Shown here in pieces: positions 11,664 to 23,740 of a DNA stretch of 64,000 bases. Made by a program: the position numbers and the translations under genes. The first letter of the stretch is position 1. Every line of letters begins with the position of its first letter. The DNA lies in assembly GCA_039090855.1 (NCBI GenBank), contig CM076995.1:116622770-116686769 (forward strand), read 5' to 3'. Source of the DNA: Macrothele yani. Lineage: Eukaryota > Arthropoda > Arachnida > Araneae > Macrothelidae. A model generated the notes under the pieces. It saw only the letters and a program-made list of their open reading frames with translations, was not told the DNA's origin and ran no database searches.

Positions 11664-11744
11664 GCTGAGCAACAGATCAAATTAGCCAAAGAAGTTAAGA
11701 TATCAAGAGAAACACTTAAAGAAGGAGAGGAAGAATGGCAGTCG
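11664..11744 (+). CDS. smash: LMO7-like gene, exon 2
   Basis: 81 bases (27 codons, phase 0 to 0) between acceptor ctctag and donor gtaggt. It encodes AEQQIKLAKEVKISRETLKE followed by GEEEWQS, a charged helical segment. The junction SPLYRK|AEQQIKLAKE and the exit EEEWQS|NLDNWKSRRRK reproduce the order seen in LMO7/LIMCH1 proteins. Too short to be found from frame length alone; frame continuity on both sides supports it. Confidence 0.85.
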
Positions 11745-11811
11745 GTAGGTTTTACTTATTTGTAGAGACCTTGTATGTATTGTTTTTTAACCTTCTAATG
11801 CATGAGTATCA

Positions 11812-12106
11812 GTGGCATGGTGGAGTTGACTAATTGCCAGCCTCATGTCTGTGTGTGTGATAGCTGACTGTTGTGGGCTCAATTCCCTGTTGATGCCTAC
11901 TCAGTTCAGGTTTCCAGGGTTTCTGCAAATGCAATGCAAATGTGTGTGTGGATGGATTTCTGAAATTGGTCCTGGACATATCTAGCAGTTTCTGGCAGTT
12001 CATCCTCGATACCTGATGAGAAAGGCAATGGAAATCACCTCCTCATAATCCCCGTTCCCCAAAATATTAGTCACCATGACTATGTGCTGCTCATGATGAT
12101 GAATCA
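11812..12106 (+). repeat. tRNA-derived SINE with an (ATG)n-type tail
   Basis: A-box-like ggcatggtggagttgac (about 11814), B-box-like gggctcaattcc (11875-11886), then a body including gaaaggcaatggaaatcacc and an end ctcatgatgatgaa. The ATG-repeat end matches the 3' end of the RTE LINE at 13911-17092 (read on its coding strand), suggesting that the SINE borrows that LINE's machinery. Confidence 0.65.
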
Positions 12107-12689
12107 TCTTTGTCCTTTTCTGGACGTGGGTGCATGAAGGTGAAGAATGCGTGAATTGGGTCTTGGGATCAAAACAAAACCAACTTAATTTTTTATTCTT
12201 GATCTCTGTGATAAATTATATTTATTGGTCAATAAATGTCAGTTTATGAAACTAAATTTCATTATACAAAATATTTTGGAATTTGCTGATTTGAATTTCC
12301 CAGACCCAATCATGTAGCTCTTGACAACCAATTTTATTCACTCATTTTCCTGCCAAGGACTGCTTGCAACTATCAATACTCAGATGACAGCTCTTAACAT
12401 GTTAACCCAGAAACATGTACTAAAAAAATGTAAAGTAAAAAATAAGCACAAATTGTACTTAGTAATGAATGAAATTACTTTAAATTTTTTTATTTAATAT
12501 CATAATGGATTGCACCAAACTGGCTTTCAAGAACTACTTTAACACTCCTTCCTGTGCCTGCACTTTATTTTAGTTATGTGTCTAAGGTCACTACATTTTA
12601 TCATGCCTTTTCATAAATTCCAAAAATCATAGCTATATTATTATCTGGCCTTTTTTACATGGTTTAAAAATTAAGGATTCTGAAGAATT

Positions 12690-13755
12690 AAATCTTTGAA
12701 ATGGCAGAGTTCACTGTAACAAGCTCATCTGCCAACCAGAAGTTTAAAATTGTTGTACCTAGATTTTACTTACTCTTAAAGTATCAGACATTTCCACTTG
12801 CAGCAATCTTGGCATACAACTCTAGATTCTTTTATATCTATCACATGTCACACAAGGTCTTTTGTACTCCTGAATTTGGACATTCCATTATTTCCTTGTC
12901 CTTCATCTACCCTTCTTTCCTGTCATTTAGGCTGAATAACAATATATCTTAGTAAGCATCTCACCACTCATTCTTTCAACATAGTCAAACCACCTCAGAA
13001 TATTTGTGCCTCCACCTTAAACAGCATTTTGCTTCACGTTATACATCAGCAACCCATCTTGTTCGTCACATGATCACAGTGTGTCTTTCCACACTCCTAC
13101 ACCTGCAAGTAATGCATCAATCCAGCAAACAAATGAGACTCGTATGTCTTTTCTGCAGTACTCAGGTTTCACTGCCGTACATCAGAGTAGGGACAATTTA
13201 CACTTTTATACACAGCCATGGATCCTACTGGTGAAATGAAGTCCTGTGAAATCATAGTTCTCTAGGACCCATGATTTCACAGGACTCATGGGTCCTCTTT
13301 GAGAACCCATGAGTTCTGTGAAATCCTCCTAAGGCAGCTATGCCTTTCAAAGCTGAATTCACTCACTAATTTCATCACCTAATCTGTTTTCTTTCTCAAA
13401 CGTGCTTCCTAAATACACAAGTTCATTCATGTGGTCTATCTCTGTACCATTTTGACTGATCTTGCATTTAGTACTAACGGATCTTCTCTCAAAAATTATA
13501 ACTTAGGTTTATACCTTATTTATGCTCAAGTTTGAATTCCATAGAAACTTCATGCATCCAAAACAACATACTCTGCAACTCAATTTTTGCTCTCCACCAA
13601 CTGAACTGTCTCATCACCATACAGCAACATGCACACAGATATTGCCAAGACAAACCAGTATTGTCTGTTTTAGTGTTGCACATGTGTGTATCCTTAAATA
13701 TGTTAAACAGATATGGTGACACCACACAACCTTGCCTGTTACTTTATGTGTGATT
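12690..13755 (-). mobile_element. 5'-truncated LINE copy (same family as 24403-27773)
   Basis: Aligns by eye with the 3' third of the full LINE at 24403: cagcRatcttgRcatacaac, cactcattctttcaacat, cactgccRtacatcagagta, atggtgacaYYacacaacc. Frames are broken and the RT-end ORF is unreadable. At 13240-13286 a local inverted duplication interrupts it. The left edge is uncertain by about 30 bases. Confidence 0.8.
13240..13286. repeat. Inverted duplication inside a LINE copy
   Basis: agtcctgtgaaatcat (13240-13255) is inverted at 13271-13286; a second nested inversion (aggacccatga / tcatgggtcct) follows. The undisturbed LINE at 24960-25010 lacks this material, so the palindrome arose within this copy. 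Confidence 0.8.
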
Positions 13756-13910
13756 CATATATAAGATACTTATACTTCAGAGAAGCACTGCTATACGTAT
13801 ACAAAGATGAAGTGATCCATGTACATGAGAAATAATATATTATATTAGAAATAATACAGAAATAACATAGTAGGAGCCTTTGCTTTGGCAAATGCCACTA
13901 CTATTTGTAT

Positions 13911-16900
13911 CATCATCATCATTGTCAACCATTATCAATCCACTGCTGGACGAAGGTCTCCCCAAGTTTCCTCCACAACGGTCTGTCTTGTGCCAGTCTC
14001 CTCCATGTCACTCCCGCATACTTTCGAATTTCATCCACCCATCTTCCATGTGGTCTTCTTCTGGTCTTTTCCTGTCCTTTGGAATCCAATCTAAAATTTC
14101 GGCTGTCCATCGATGGTCTGTCCTTCTGGCAGTATGTCCAGCCCATTGCCATTTCAGGGATTTAACTCTGATCATGATGTCTTCCACTCTTGTCATTTTT
14201 CGGATCCAAGAGTTCCTCTTCTTATCTCTCCTGGTTACACCAAGCATGCACCTCTCTCCATGCTGCTTTGGGTTGTCTGCAGCCTTTGTCTCTTTTAGTT
14301 AAGGTCCACGTCTCTGCACCATACGTAAGCACTGGAAGGATGCATTGATCAAACACTTTTCTTTTAAGACATAATGGCATATTGCTCTTGAAAATTATGC
14401 TGTTTCTTCCAAAAGCTCTCCAGGCAAGTTTTGTATGCCGATTAATTTCTTCACCAATGTGACCCTCACTTGATATCTGCTGTCCAAAATAAACGTACGT
14501 GTCTGTTATCTCCAGCTTTTCTCCATCAATCGATAAATCTTCATTTCTTGTAAAAGCATTGAACATCACTTTTGCCTTCTGAAAGTTAATTTTTAATCCC
14601 ACTTCTTTACTCTTGTCAGCAAGTTCCTGGATCATACTCTGCAGCTCTGATGGGGTAGTTGCAAAAATGACTACGTTATCAGCAAAACGAAGGTGTGTTA
14701 AATAATCTCCATTAACTTAACTCTATCCCTTTGTTTTCCCAGTTCAGTGATTGAAAGACATTTTCCAATATGGCATTAAAGAGCTTCGGAGATATGGTGT
14801 CACTTTGTCTTGCTCCTTTTCCAATTTTTATGTGTGTTGTATTTTCAAACAGCCGAATCTTTGCACTTGCATTTTCATAGATGTTATTAATAATATTAAT
14901 GTACGCATCTTCAATACCGCAGGACTTCAGAGCCATTGTAACTGCTGATGGTTTCATCGAATCGAAGGCTTTTTCATAATCGATAAAAGCCATGCACAAT
15001 GGAAGTTCATATTCTTTCACTCTTCCAATTAGTTCTCTCAGTACGTGGATATGATCTATTGTGCTGTAGCCACTCCTGAATCCAGCTTGTTCTCTCGGTT
15101 GAGTCATGTCCAGTGTCACCTTCAAGCAGTGTGAAAGAACTTTAGTGAAGATTTTTTAACCACTGATAGGAGGCTGATAGGTCTGTAGTTCTTGAGATCC
15201 TCAATGTCACCTTTTTTATGTAGCAGGATCAATGTAGCATTGTTCCAATCCTCAGGAATCTTCTTTTCATTAAGGCATCGAGTGAAAATTTGGGCGAGTA
15301 CTGTTTCGATTTCTCCACTTGCTTCTTGTATGATGTCTACAGTAATTCCATCTTCTCCTGTAGCTTTTCCTTGCTTCATGTTCTTGATTGCATGTGCAAC
15401 TTCTGCTGGGAGGACTGGAAGAACTGTGGTACTGGCACCTTTCATGATGTCTGGAGTACATGTATCATCCCTTTCATATAATTTGGAGTAGAAATCTTTC
15501 ACTCTTGTCAAAATTTCACCTCTATTTCTTGTTACAGAACCATCTTCTTTTCTCAGTGCCATAATCTGTTTTCTTCCCTCACTGAGATGTCCCTTTGCTA
15601 TCTTTAGGCTTTGGTTGTTTTCAATTGCTTTCCTTACTAGTTCACAGTTGAATTTCCTTACGTCTTCAGTGATACTTTTTCATACTGTCTTGCACAGCTC
15701 TATATATTTCACTTTGGAAGTCACATCTTCTTTAGTTGTCCTCATCTCTCTTCTTTTTTGCATCAACATTTTGGTTTTTCCTGATAATTTGTTCACATGT
15801 AACTTGTTCTTAGACCCAACTAATTTTGTTGCTGTTTCCATAAGAGCTTTGGTTACTTTTCTGTTAACTTCAGAAATATCCACTTCTTCCGATGTTAGGC
15901 CTTCTAAAGCAGAGAATCTGTTCTTCAGTTCCAACTTGAAGGTATTATGGTGTTTTTTAAGGTTAGTTATGTCAATACATTTTGTTTGTCTTATGAGCTT
16001 GCTACGTTCGAGTTTAGTGTTGAGGTGCATCTTACATCTCACCAATCTATGGTCACTACCTGTGTTGAACTTGTTTAGCACACTGCAGTCTTCTATGACG
16101 AATTTTTTGTTACACATAATAAAATCAATTTCACTTGTCGTCGTCCCATTTGGATGTCTCCATGTCCATTTCCTGTGTGGCTTTTTCTTGAAAAAGGAGT
16201 TCAAGATGAAAAATCCTTCTGCCTCTGCAAACTCTACGAGAGTATTTCCACACTGGTTTCTGTTGCTGTGACTGAATTTACCTACTGAAGTTTCATTCTG
16301 TTGCCGTTGCCCTATTTTTGCATTGAAATCTCCCATAATTATCTTTAAGTGCTGCTTACCTTTATTATTTAGATGACGATTTTGCTCATAAAATTCTTCA
16401 ATTTCTTCAGGATGACTTGTGGTGGGTGCATAAGTTTGAATAATCTGAGCCTGGTATCTTCTCGAGAGTTGGATAACGAGTCGTGCAGCTCTGTCAGAGA
16501 AACTTTCAACTTCTACAACTTTACCCTTCAGTTTCTTGTTTATTATAAATCCAACACCACTAGTTCTACTGGTATCTGTCCCACGATAGTAGAAGAGATG
16601 TCCACTTTTCAGTTCAATGAGATCTTCTCCTTTTCTCCTTACCTCACTTAGCCCAACGATGTCCCACTTGGTCCTTTGTAGTTCCTCTTCCAATTCAAGA
16701 AGCCTTGAATCAGAAGATAGGGAGCATCCATTATACATAGCCAAAGTCAGCATCAGATGGCAGCCTAGTCCAGTCCTCTGGGGATTCTTAGCACCCTCTG
16801 CCTTCATGTCGCACTGGCCGCTGCCTTGGCCAGGTACATTCCAGCTGCCGGATACTGAGAGCCAAGATTTAAGTTGTGGAGTCATTTTGGAGGGGTTTGG

Positions 16901-17092
16901 GCATAACTCACCACGCTGGCCAAGCAGGTTGGTGAGTGTAGGATAGCATTTCCTCTAATCCCGATGGTATAGTTATACCGCTATTGGCGGTCGTCGGAGC
17001 CCCTTTAGTGGGAACAGGATGTACCATGAGAAGGGGGTAGACATTTGTCAAGGAGAGGCTGTGATGTTACGCATCACCTGACCTTACATCCC
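13911..17092 (-). mobile_element. Full-length RTE/BovB-like LINE
   Basis: 3,182 bp flanked by an 11-bp target-site duplication, actatttgtat, at 13900-13910 and 17093-17103. Read on the - strand the 3' end is a short (ATG)n run (catcatcatcat on +). Length, single EN-RT coding region and microsatellite tail are those of RTE/BovB LINEs. Other pieces of this family are at 35283, 49250 and 62665. Confidence 0.92.
13925..16885 (-). pseudogene. RTE endonuclease-reverse transcriptase, frame-broken
   Basis: N-terminal APE-type endonuclease in a 401-codon frame (15680-16885): VGLSEVRRKG, IIMGDFNAKIG, EIDFIMC and TGSDHRLV mark the catalytic stations. The reverse transcriptase follows in pieces: ATGEDGITVDII, LILLHKKGD and NYRPISLLSVV (15122-15562), then REQAGFRSGYST and MAFIDYEKAFD (14712-15125). 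The YADD-containing stretch near 14640-14711 is out of frame. The C-terminal part includes DQCILPVLTYGAETW and RWTAEILDWIP. At least four frame breaks. Confidence 0.9.
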
Positions 17093-17382
17093 ACTATTTG
17101 TATATAACATGTTATATATTGTTTCTCTTCTTGAGCTTGCATGAGCCTTCAATGTCATTGACTCACACTTGGTACAGGTTGAACCACACTGAGAAACAGC
17201 TATGTGGTTCTCACATGATGATTTCATTTGTTCTCTTCGGGGCAATTGAGCCATCAGTTTTCTTCTCGGCACATGAAGAGAATATGAGGTATAGCTTCCA
17301 GGCACAAATTGCCATCCCAGCATTAAAGGAACAGATACACACAGCCTTATATCATAAATGTTATATGTGAATATATGTGGGA

Positions 17383-17765
17383 GTTTCAAACAGAAGTCAT
17401 CGCTCTTTCCACGTTTATAAGTGAGTCTCAGAAAGATTGTCATTGGCCGCCACCGGGAATCGAACCCAGGGTCTTCCATTCGCCTTCTAGTTATTTGTTC
17501 AGTTGCTGCTTACCATCTTTGGTGAATCCCCAGCATTGTGCGGGGCTCCAGGAAGCAACCTGCCAAGTGGCTTGACGCTTAGTGTATGTGAGTCTTGAGG
17601 AAGTCGAGGCCGCTGTGGTGCAGTGGAAGCATAACTGGCGCATAACTGGAAGACCCTGGGTTTGATTCCCGGTGGCAGCCAATGAGAATTTCCATGACTC
17701 ACTTATAAACGTGGAAAGTGTGATGACTTCTGTTTGATGTTCCTAGTCCACGTCAAATGTCTGTA
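17383..17765. repeat. Head-to-head pair of tRNA-derived SINEs (family B)
   Basis: The right unit (+) has an A-box-like tgtggtgcagtggaagc at about 17615 and B box ggtttgattcc at 17659-17669, then the tail gactcacttataaacgtgg. The left unit is the reverse complement: tail at 17393-17427, B box (reverse) at 17456-17466. The outer arms share about 36 bp. The right tail ends gttcctagtccacgtc, as in the foldback at 9371. Confidence 0.82.
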
Positions 17766-18155
17766 TGTGGTAGTGTTATTATTTGAGAGGTGTAGGGTAC
17801 TTGTCCTAAAGCTGGAATGGTTGTGAAATGTTCAACAGGTACTAGGGAAACAGTCTAATGGTTTCAAGTGAAACTTTTCCTTTTCACACTTCCCTTATTT
17901 GTTCATGTGTGTTTCAATTTCAGTCAAACTAGTGTTATACTTCTGATGAACTAGTAAAATGCCCATGAAACTATATTGTTGTAAAGAAAAATGAAAAGTT
18001 GAATAGAAGGGGGAAGATGAGTTTATTAATGTATCAATATTTTGTTTCTGAAAATCTAGATTCATTCCTTTTGGTTTCAATTTGTGGAAGTATTCACATA
18101 TGTGAAGTTAAATGTTTCATATCAATTCTTAGAAAAAAATATTTTTTGTTCTCAG

Positions 18156-18310
18156 AACCTAGACAATTGGAAGTCACGCCGGCGAAAGGTTTCAGAAAGA
18201 GTGTTTCAAAGAGTTGAAGAAATGCGACAAATAGAAGCAGAAGAACAAGAAAGACAGCATCAGCAACAGCAGCGGAAAATTAAAACTTTTTCAGAAATTG
18301 TAGAAAAGAG
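18156..18310 (+). CDS. smash: LMO7-like gene, exon 3 (basic coiled-coil segment)
   Basis: 155 bases from acceptor ttctcag to donor gtaagc, entering in phase 0 and leaving two bases (AG) for the next codon. It encodes NLDNWKSRRRKVSERVFQRV then a Glu/Gln-rich helix (EEMRQIEAEEQERQHQQQQR) and KIKTFSEIVEKR. The NLDNWKSRRRK motif is the most diagnostic part of the LMO7/LIMCH1 DUF4757-type region. The Gln run is a CAG/CAA tract and may vary in length. Confidence 0.9.
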
Positions 18311-18745
18311 GTAAGCTATTAAATTAGTAATATATTTTTTGTGATTTTATCTAGTAACATTCTTATGTGTAAGTTCTAATCACACTTACATCGTGTTGAA
18401 CTTCTGTTATGTAGCTAGTTAATTATATTATTATTCAATCTATATATTGAATCTTCTTCACTGTTTCACACCTTATACAAGATTCTAACTTTATACGGGA
18501 AAATGATGGTCCTAAAGTTGATATATATATAATTCAAATATTTTGCATTGCACGCAACAGCTTTGAACTTACCTATTTATCTCTGGTTGCTAGCCAATCA
18601 GCAAATTTCCACTTTGAGCTTGGAATATGGTCAAACATTTCCTTTCTTTACTTATTGTATATATTTAATGGTGCTGCTGATCTGTGGTATTAACATGTTT
18701 AAAACAATGACGTGTGTGACTTGAAAACGAGCTGGAAGATTAATG

Positions 18746-19691
18746 CACTGCTGGCCACCCAAAATGCAACACCGAGAAGGACACGAGATAGCAAAGTTGA
18801 GTGTACTGGCGATGCGTATCAGAGGGGTGCAGGTGTTATATCCAATTGCGCCCCAAAACATAACGCCAGGCGACGGACCAGTATGGCGATGCATAACGAA
18901 GGAGTCATACAGTCTCTCGCCGCAGTGCCGCCACACGCAGATCCGAGCATTGTGGTGTTGCTGGCAGAAGCGGGATTCGTCGGAGAAGACAATGTCGTGC
19001 CATTCCGTAGTCCAGGTGCGGCGTTCAACGGCCCACTGCCGCCGCACTCGCCGGTGGTGTAACGTCAATGGTAATCAGAGCAATGGGCGCCATGCGACAA
19101 GTCCCCACTTCTGCAGACGACGTTGAACCATACGTGCTGACACAGGTTGTTGCGCAACACACCCTAATTCCTGCGCTAACGTTCGTGATGTGGCGGTGCG
19201 AGCCGTCGGTGCCCTCTGCACAACATGCCGGTCCTCTTGTTTGGTGGTGTGCCGCGGTTGCGGCAATCACTCAAGTCTGTCTCTCCGTCTGTCTCTCCTG
19301 CACCCACCAAATCCATACTCGCCTCACTGTGGCTGGATGTCATCCCACACAGGGGCCGATGTCTCGGTACGATAAACCACTATCGCGATAAGCCACTATT
19401 CTTCCTCTGTCGAACTCCGAAACGTGCTGGAATGACTGCCGTATTCTGCGACGAGGCATCAGGAAGCTTCCCACGCACAGGTCCGGCAGCACAACACACT
19501 TCCACTGCTTACACCCCGCGTTCTGTGCACCCTTCTTATAGTGCTTCTTGGTGGCGTGCCAGGCGCACATGATTTGCATATGCCCTGCAATGCTAATCAT
19601 TTGCATGTCCTCTCGCGGGCGACGCACGCTGCGAATTTCAGGCCAATCGAATGCTTCTTTCTTGGTGTTGCATTTTGGGTGGCCAGCAGTG
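18746..19691 (-). mobile_element. Internally deleted Tc1-like transposon
   Basis: 28-bp perfect TIRs, cactgctggccacccaaaat... at 18746-18773 and inverted at 19664-19691. A TA follows the right end; the left TA is disturbed (taatg). At 946 bp it is shorter than a full Tc1 (about 1.2 kb or more), and the missing part is the transposase C-terminus. Confidence 0.88.
18790..19459 (-). pseudogene. Tc1 transposase, C-terminus deleted
   Basis: Starts at ATG 19459 with MPRRRIRQSFQHVSEFDRGR, a typical Tc1 start. The central part is frameshifted; HDIVFSDESRF (first catalytic Asp) and PSPGVMFWGAIGYN are readable at 18819-19068. The DNAPxH and NPIEH stations are absent, so the catalytic triad is incomplete. 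Confidence 0.85.
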
Positions 19692-20949
19692 TATTTTAAA
19701 AAGTAGAATGAAGTGCAGAAAGTAATTTTAAAATGCTTTAACAATGGAGGTTAGAAACTTTACTTGAATAATTAAAAGAACCTAAACCCTGAAATTCATA
19801 GGCTGACATAATTGTGAACCGTAGAGGTTATTTACATCTGTGTAACGATGACGAAGCACTATATCCAGATGGAAGATAAAGAACATCCTAAAAAACACCA
19901 TTCTCCCATTCTGCCATTTTCAACCAGACTAGTTTTGACTAATATTTAGTCCTCAGTGGAAATATTCACGTAATCCAACGTGCTTGTTGTTACACAGCCA
20001 TACTTCATGCAGCCCAAAGCATCAACACGCGTTCGACGCAAGCTGATGTCATTGCACATTTCTTCTTAGGTTCTACTTCACATCTTTTGACAGCCGTCCA
20101 GCTGTGTGTGTTTGAATGCTATCGGACGTGCCGCGTGTCTGTTGAAACGTCATGCTTGATTGTAAATGCCATCTGTTGTACAATTTTTGAGTTGCAATAG
20201 GGCTGAATTTTTACATTTATTTATTTTTTGTTTTCGGATTTTATTTCTTTCTTGTTCTTGTTTTATTAAATATTTCTGTGCATAAGGGAGGTTTTCAGGA
20301 TCATTATTATTGCAATTATATTCTCTTGTTTTCTTCCAGTACTGCTTCCGATGTTAAAACTTATATCAACCTTAGGACTTCATTTTCCTGTATAGCAACT
20401 TTAGGGCATCATTTTCTCGTATAATGTTAGAATCTCGTATACTGTGTGAAACAGATTCAATATATAGATTGAATAATAATACAGTAACATTCTGTTAAGA
20501 GTTCTGTTTCTGTTAACATGTAGATTTGTTTGGGGGTGGGGGGAAGGGGTGGATTTTGTGTATTCTGTACTTTTGGTTATTTTTTTTTTAATTAAATAAA
20601 GCTCCTACCCTTGAAAGTGATTGTGAACATGTGTGTAAGAACTTAGTTGCTCGGTATCCTAAATTGCTCTGTGTGTTTAGAATAACTTGAATACTCTCTC
20701 AGTTTCAATACTCTGTCGGTTTCAATACTTCCTGTCAGTGTCAATACTTTCTGTCATGTTCCAATTTTGAGTCTGTAACTGCTGTTGTGAAAGGAAAAGT
20801 TTCTGGATTGATACATGTTGAATTAATTTGAAATATCCTCAGTACAAGAGGTGAAAATGACTGAGATTGGTTGTAAGTAAAATGTAGGTTTGGCTTAGAC
20901 ATTCGCTAGTGTAGACTGACCAAAATGGACAATAATATATTGTCTATAC

Positions 20950-22405
20950 CAGAGGTGGGCAGAGTAGCAGAATGTAGACATACGCATGTATGCTGTACGT
21001 GGATAATTTCCAGATTATTAGCAGATTTTGCAGATAGTTTTTGCATGTAGATTAAAAAATATTTACTGTAATTAAAACACTTACTCAAGGCTTTACTCAG
21101 ATTAATATCCTTAATTCTATTTTGACTTGAAGAATGTTAAATTAGTTTTTCACATCTTCTGAGTTCTTTTGCTTTTACAGATGTTTCTGGCCTCTAGATT
21201 TTATCACAGCCTGTTTCTTAATGAATAGGAACTCTATCAAAAGTTTGGGTTTACACAGCTAAATAATTTAAATTTTATTGCCAGGTTCTTGCAGTTGCCA
21301 GTTATTAAATTAAAATCTTCTCCATATGTACTTTGTAAGTCTACTATTTTTCAATTAAGTTGTTGAAAATGCCATTTATAATTTTTGAAGGTTCATAAAT
21401 GGAATTGTTTTTCTGGATATAAAGTTGTACTTTAAATTAGTCTTTTGCTTTTATGAGGTTTATAGTCCAGTATGTTAATATTTTGCCATAAAGATTCATT
21501 TCATACACATTGCTGCACATTCATTTGTAATGTACTTATTTTGTCCTCATTGGAATCTGTAGTGTTGTAAAAATTATTTATTGTTTTATTAATTTTTTTT
21601 TCAAATCATCTTATTCTGTTTTTATCGTGGTTTGCACTTTGCAGGTTTGCATCAAGTTTTCTGTTTCAATGGTTGTGTACGCGATACATTTTACTTTTAT
21701 TCAACTCTGGAGGTTGGGAACTTTTTCATGTTGGAAGGCCACATTAAGTTCTCTAATCTAATAAGGCCGCATTCAAGAAACTTCAATTAGATATACTTCA
21801 AAATGTACATTATTTTGTAGCAATCTAACTACTATGTACTAACTTCAAAAAAAAAAAAAATGTTAATTCTAAAGTTAACTAACCTTGATGGACTGTTAAG
21901 CCGACAAATAAAAAAAAAAAAAGTAAAGTACAATCAAACAAATACGTGGATATGGCCAAGCTGTGTAACTATTCTCAAATTCACTTCAAACGGAAAAACA
22001 CATGCACCATTCTCAAAGGCTGATAGTAGACTGGAGTCCCCCATGGACTCTTCCCCCTCGTCAACCATCCTCAAGTGGTAGTGGCACCAGCTAGGGGAGG
22101 AAGTTAACGTGCATTCTAGAGTCACATTAGAACAAAATCATAACATAGCAGATGTCAAAATAGCCTTATGACTTACTAATGTTTTAATTGTGGCCATCAG
22201 TCGACGAGCATTATTTCGTTGAATCTTCTTTTACTCTTTGGTATTTTAAGTAGGGTCATTTTTAGATTAAAATAAAAATAATAAAAGATGAGCAGAAACA
22301 TTAATAAAAATAATAAAAGATGAGCAAAACATATTAATAAAAATAAAAAAGATTTGTTCTGCAAACTTTGGATTCACTTAAAAGGCTGCAGGTTCCCCAC
22401 CCCTG
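20950..22405. mobile_element. Non-autonomous hAT-like element
   Basis: Left end CAGAGGTGGGC, right end (inverted) CAGGGGTGGGGAACC, the termini typical of many hAT elements. Flanks gtctatac (20942-20949) and gtcttatac (22406-22414) look like an 8-bp duplication with one inserted T. Inside, 22271-22350 carries three tandem copies of an aataaaaataataaaagatg unit. No intact ORF. Confidence 0.72.
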
Positions 22406-23289
22406 GTCTTATACAGTCCATCAAAAAATATGTGCACCTTCACAAAGATTGAAGTCACAATTTGTGTTAAACCTGTAAAAATCGTATTTGTTCAGAGAAG
22501 TGAATTTGTATTAAACCTGTAAAATTGCATTTGTTCTGTAAAGAACACATTTGATGGAGCATTAAACAATGTATCATTCCCAAAAATATTATTTGGTGAT
22601 ATTTCACAAAGGTCCCTACAAAGATTTGCAGAAATGCTTTCTTTCTTTGACTTCTTATTAATCATTCTGCAGTGATGAAGTTTTGTCTTCACTGCAACAT
22701 TTGCAACAAGTTAGTATAAGTTTGAGATTCCAAGTTAGTGGCAAACTATGTTAGTACTTTATGAGCTATCAAATATAGTACATAGTGAATTTTTAGGCCA
22801 TTGGGATGGGGCTTCAGTTGTGTGTGTGTGATGAAATACACATGAACCATTTCAGTTTTACAAAATAATTTAATCTTTTGTTACATAAGTTACAATTTCT
22901 ATTTGCACACTTTTTACCTTTCTCTCGTTAATTCATTTATTATTATTGACTTTTTAAAATGTGATTCACATATCTGGAATGTAGGACATTCTTCGGAAAG
23001 TTTTTTTGGCATAAAGTATTTACAAGTAAAGAGAGAGTATATCTTATGCTACATTGATTTTCTGTTGAACTCATTCATAATTTCTATCAGGTAGCAAAAT
23101 AAACATGTAACCTCTTTGTTTACTAGTGAGAACAAAATATAAAATAAGGTGTAAATAATTTTAATGTATGATAAGGAAATTGTTGATATATATATATTTT
23201 AATGTATGATAATGAATTGTTGATATAAAGATGAGATGGAAATTTAAAGTAGAATTGCTATTTTTAGCACGAGCAGCATCAGATCTGGG

Positions 23290-23740
23290 AGAGAAACAAC
23301 ATTGATATTAATGAGAAATGAATCCCCATGAAGAAATAATTCTTCACTAGTAACATGGTAGGCCCATATGAATGTTTATTAGCACATAAGCACTTCTTTT
23401 TCCACTGTTTCCTGTGTAACTATCTGTTCAGAAAACTTGAAAGTTGTTGCCTTGGACTGAGAATCAAACCCACTTCTGATTTCCATTCATGCTTGAGCCT
23501 GCTATTGTTACACCACCCAAGATTCGAAAGTTCCAGGTAACAGTTACCTACTTAGGAATCCAAACAACTTTCCGATTTGTGGTAATCAAAGCATTGTGAC
23601 CTCTTCTTAATAAGAAATAGTGGAAAATTCGGCTTTTGTATACTGATAAGGACATTTATATGTGCCTATCATGTACTAGTGAAGATTTATTTCCTCATGG
23701 GGATTTGTTTCTCAATATGTATTATGTTATCTGCATCACT
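23290..23740 (-). repeat. tRNA-derived SINE foldback (family D)
   Basis: An antisense SINE: reverse B box agaatcaaacc at about 23460 and reverse A box tgttacaccaccca at about 23507. Its tail at the left (gagaaatgaatccccatgaa, about 23308) is inverted at about 23681-23732 (tcatggggatttgtttctc). Another sense copy of the same tail (gggaaacagtggaaaatagg) lies at about 23940-24065. Confidence 0.68.

Larger units (their letters stand above)
11745..18155 (+). other. Intron 2 of LMO7-like gene
   Basis: 6.4 kb holding a SINE, two LINE copies and a SINE pair. I see nothing in 12110-12690, 13760-13899, 17105-17380 or 17770-18155. Confidence 0.75.
18426..20481. mobile_element. Unclassified TIR element hosting a Tc1
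   Basis: The left end reads tattattattcaatctata and the right end is its inverse. The inverted similarity runs about 90 bp on each side, including acgagaaaatgatg/cgggaaaatgatg-type blocks (18440-18525 against 20370-20481). About 1.1 kb of interior remains after removing the Tc1 at 18746-19691; no transposase is readable in it. Target duplication unclear. Confidence 0.65.

Noticed and set aside
15615..16271. 218-codon + strand frame
   Set aside because: It is the complement of the RTE endonuclease frame, which has clear catalytic motifs on the - strand.
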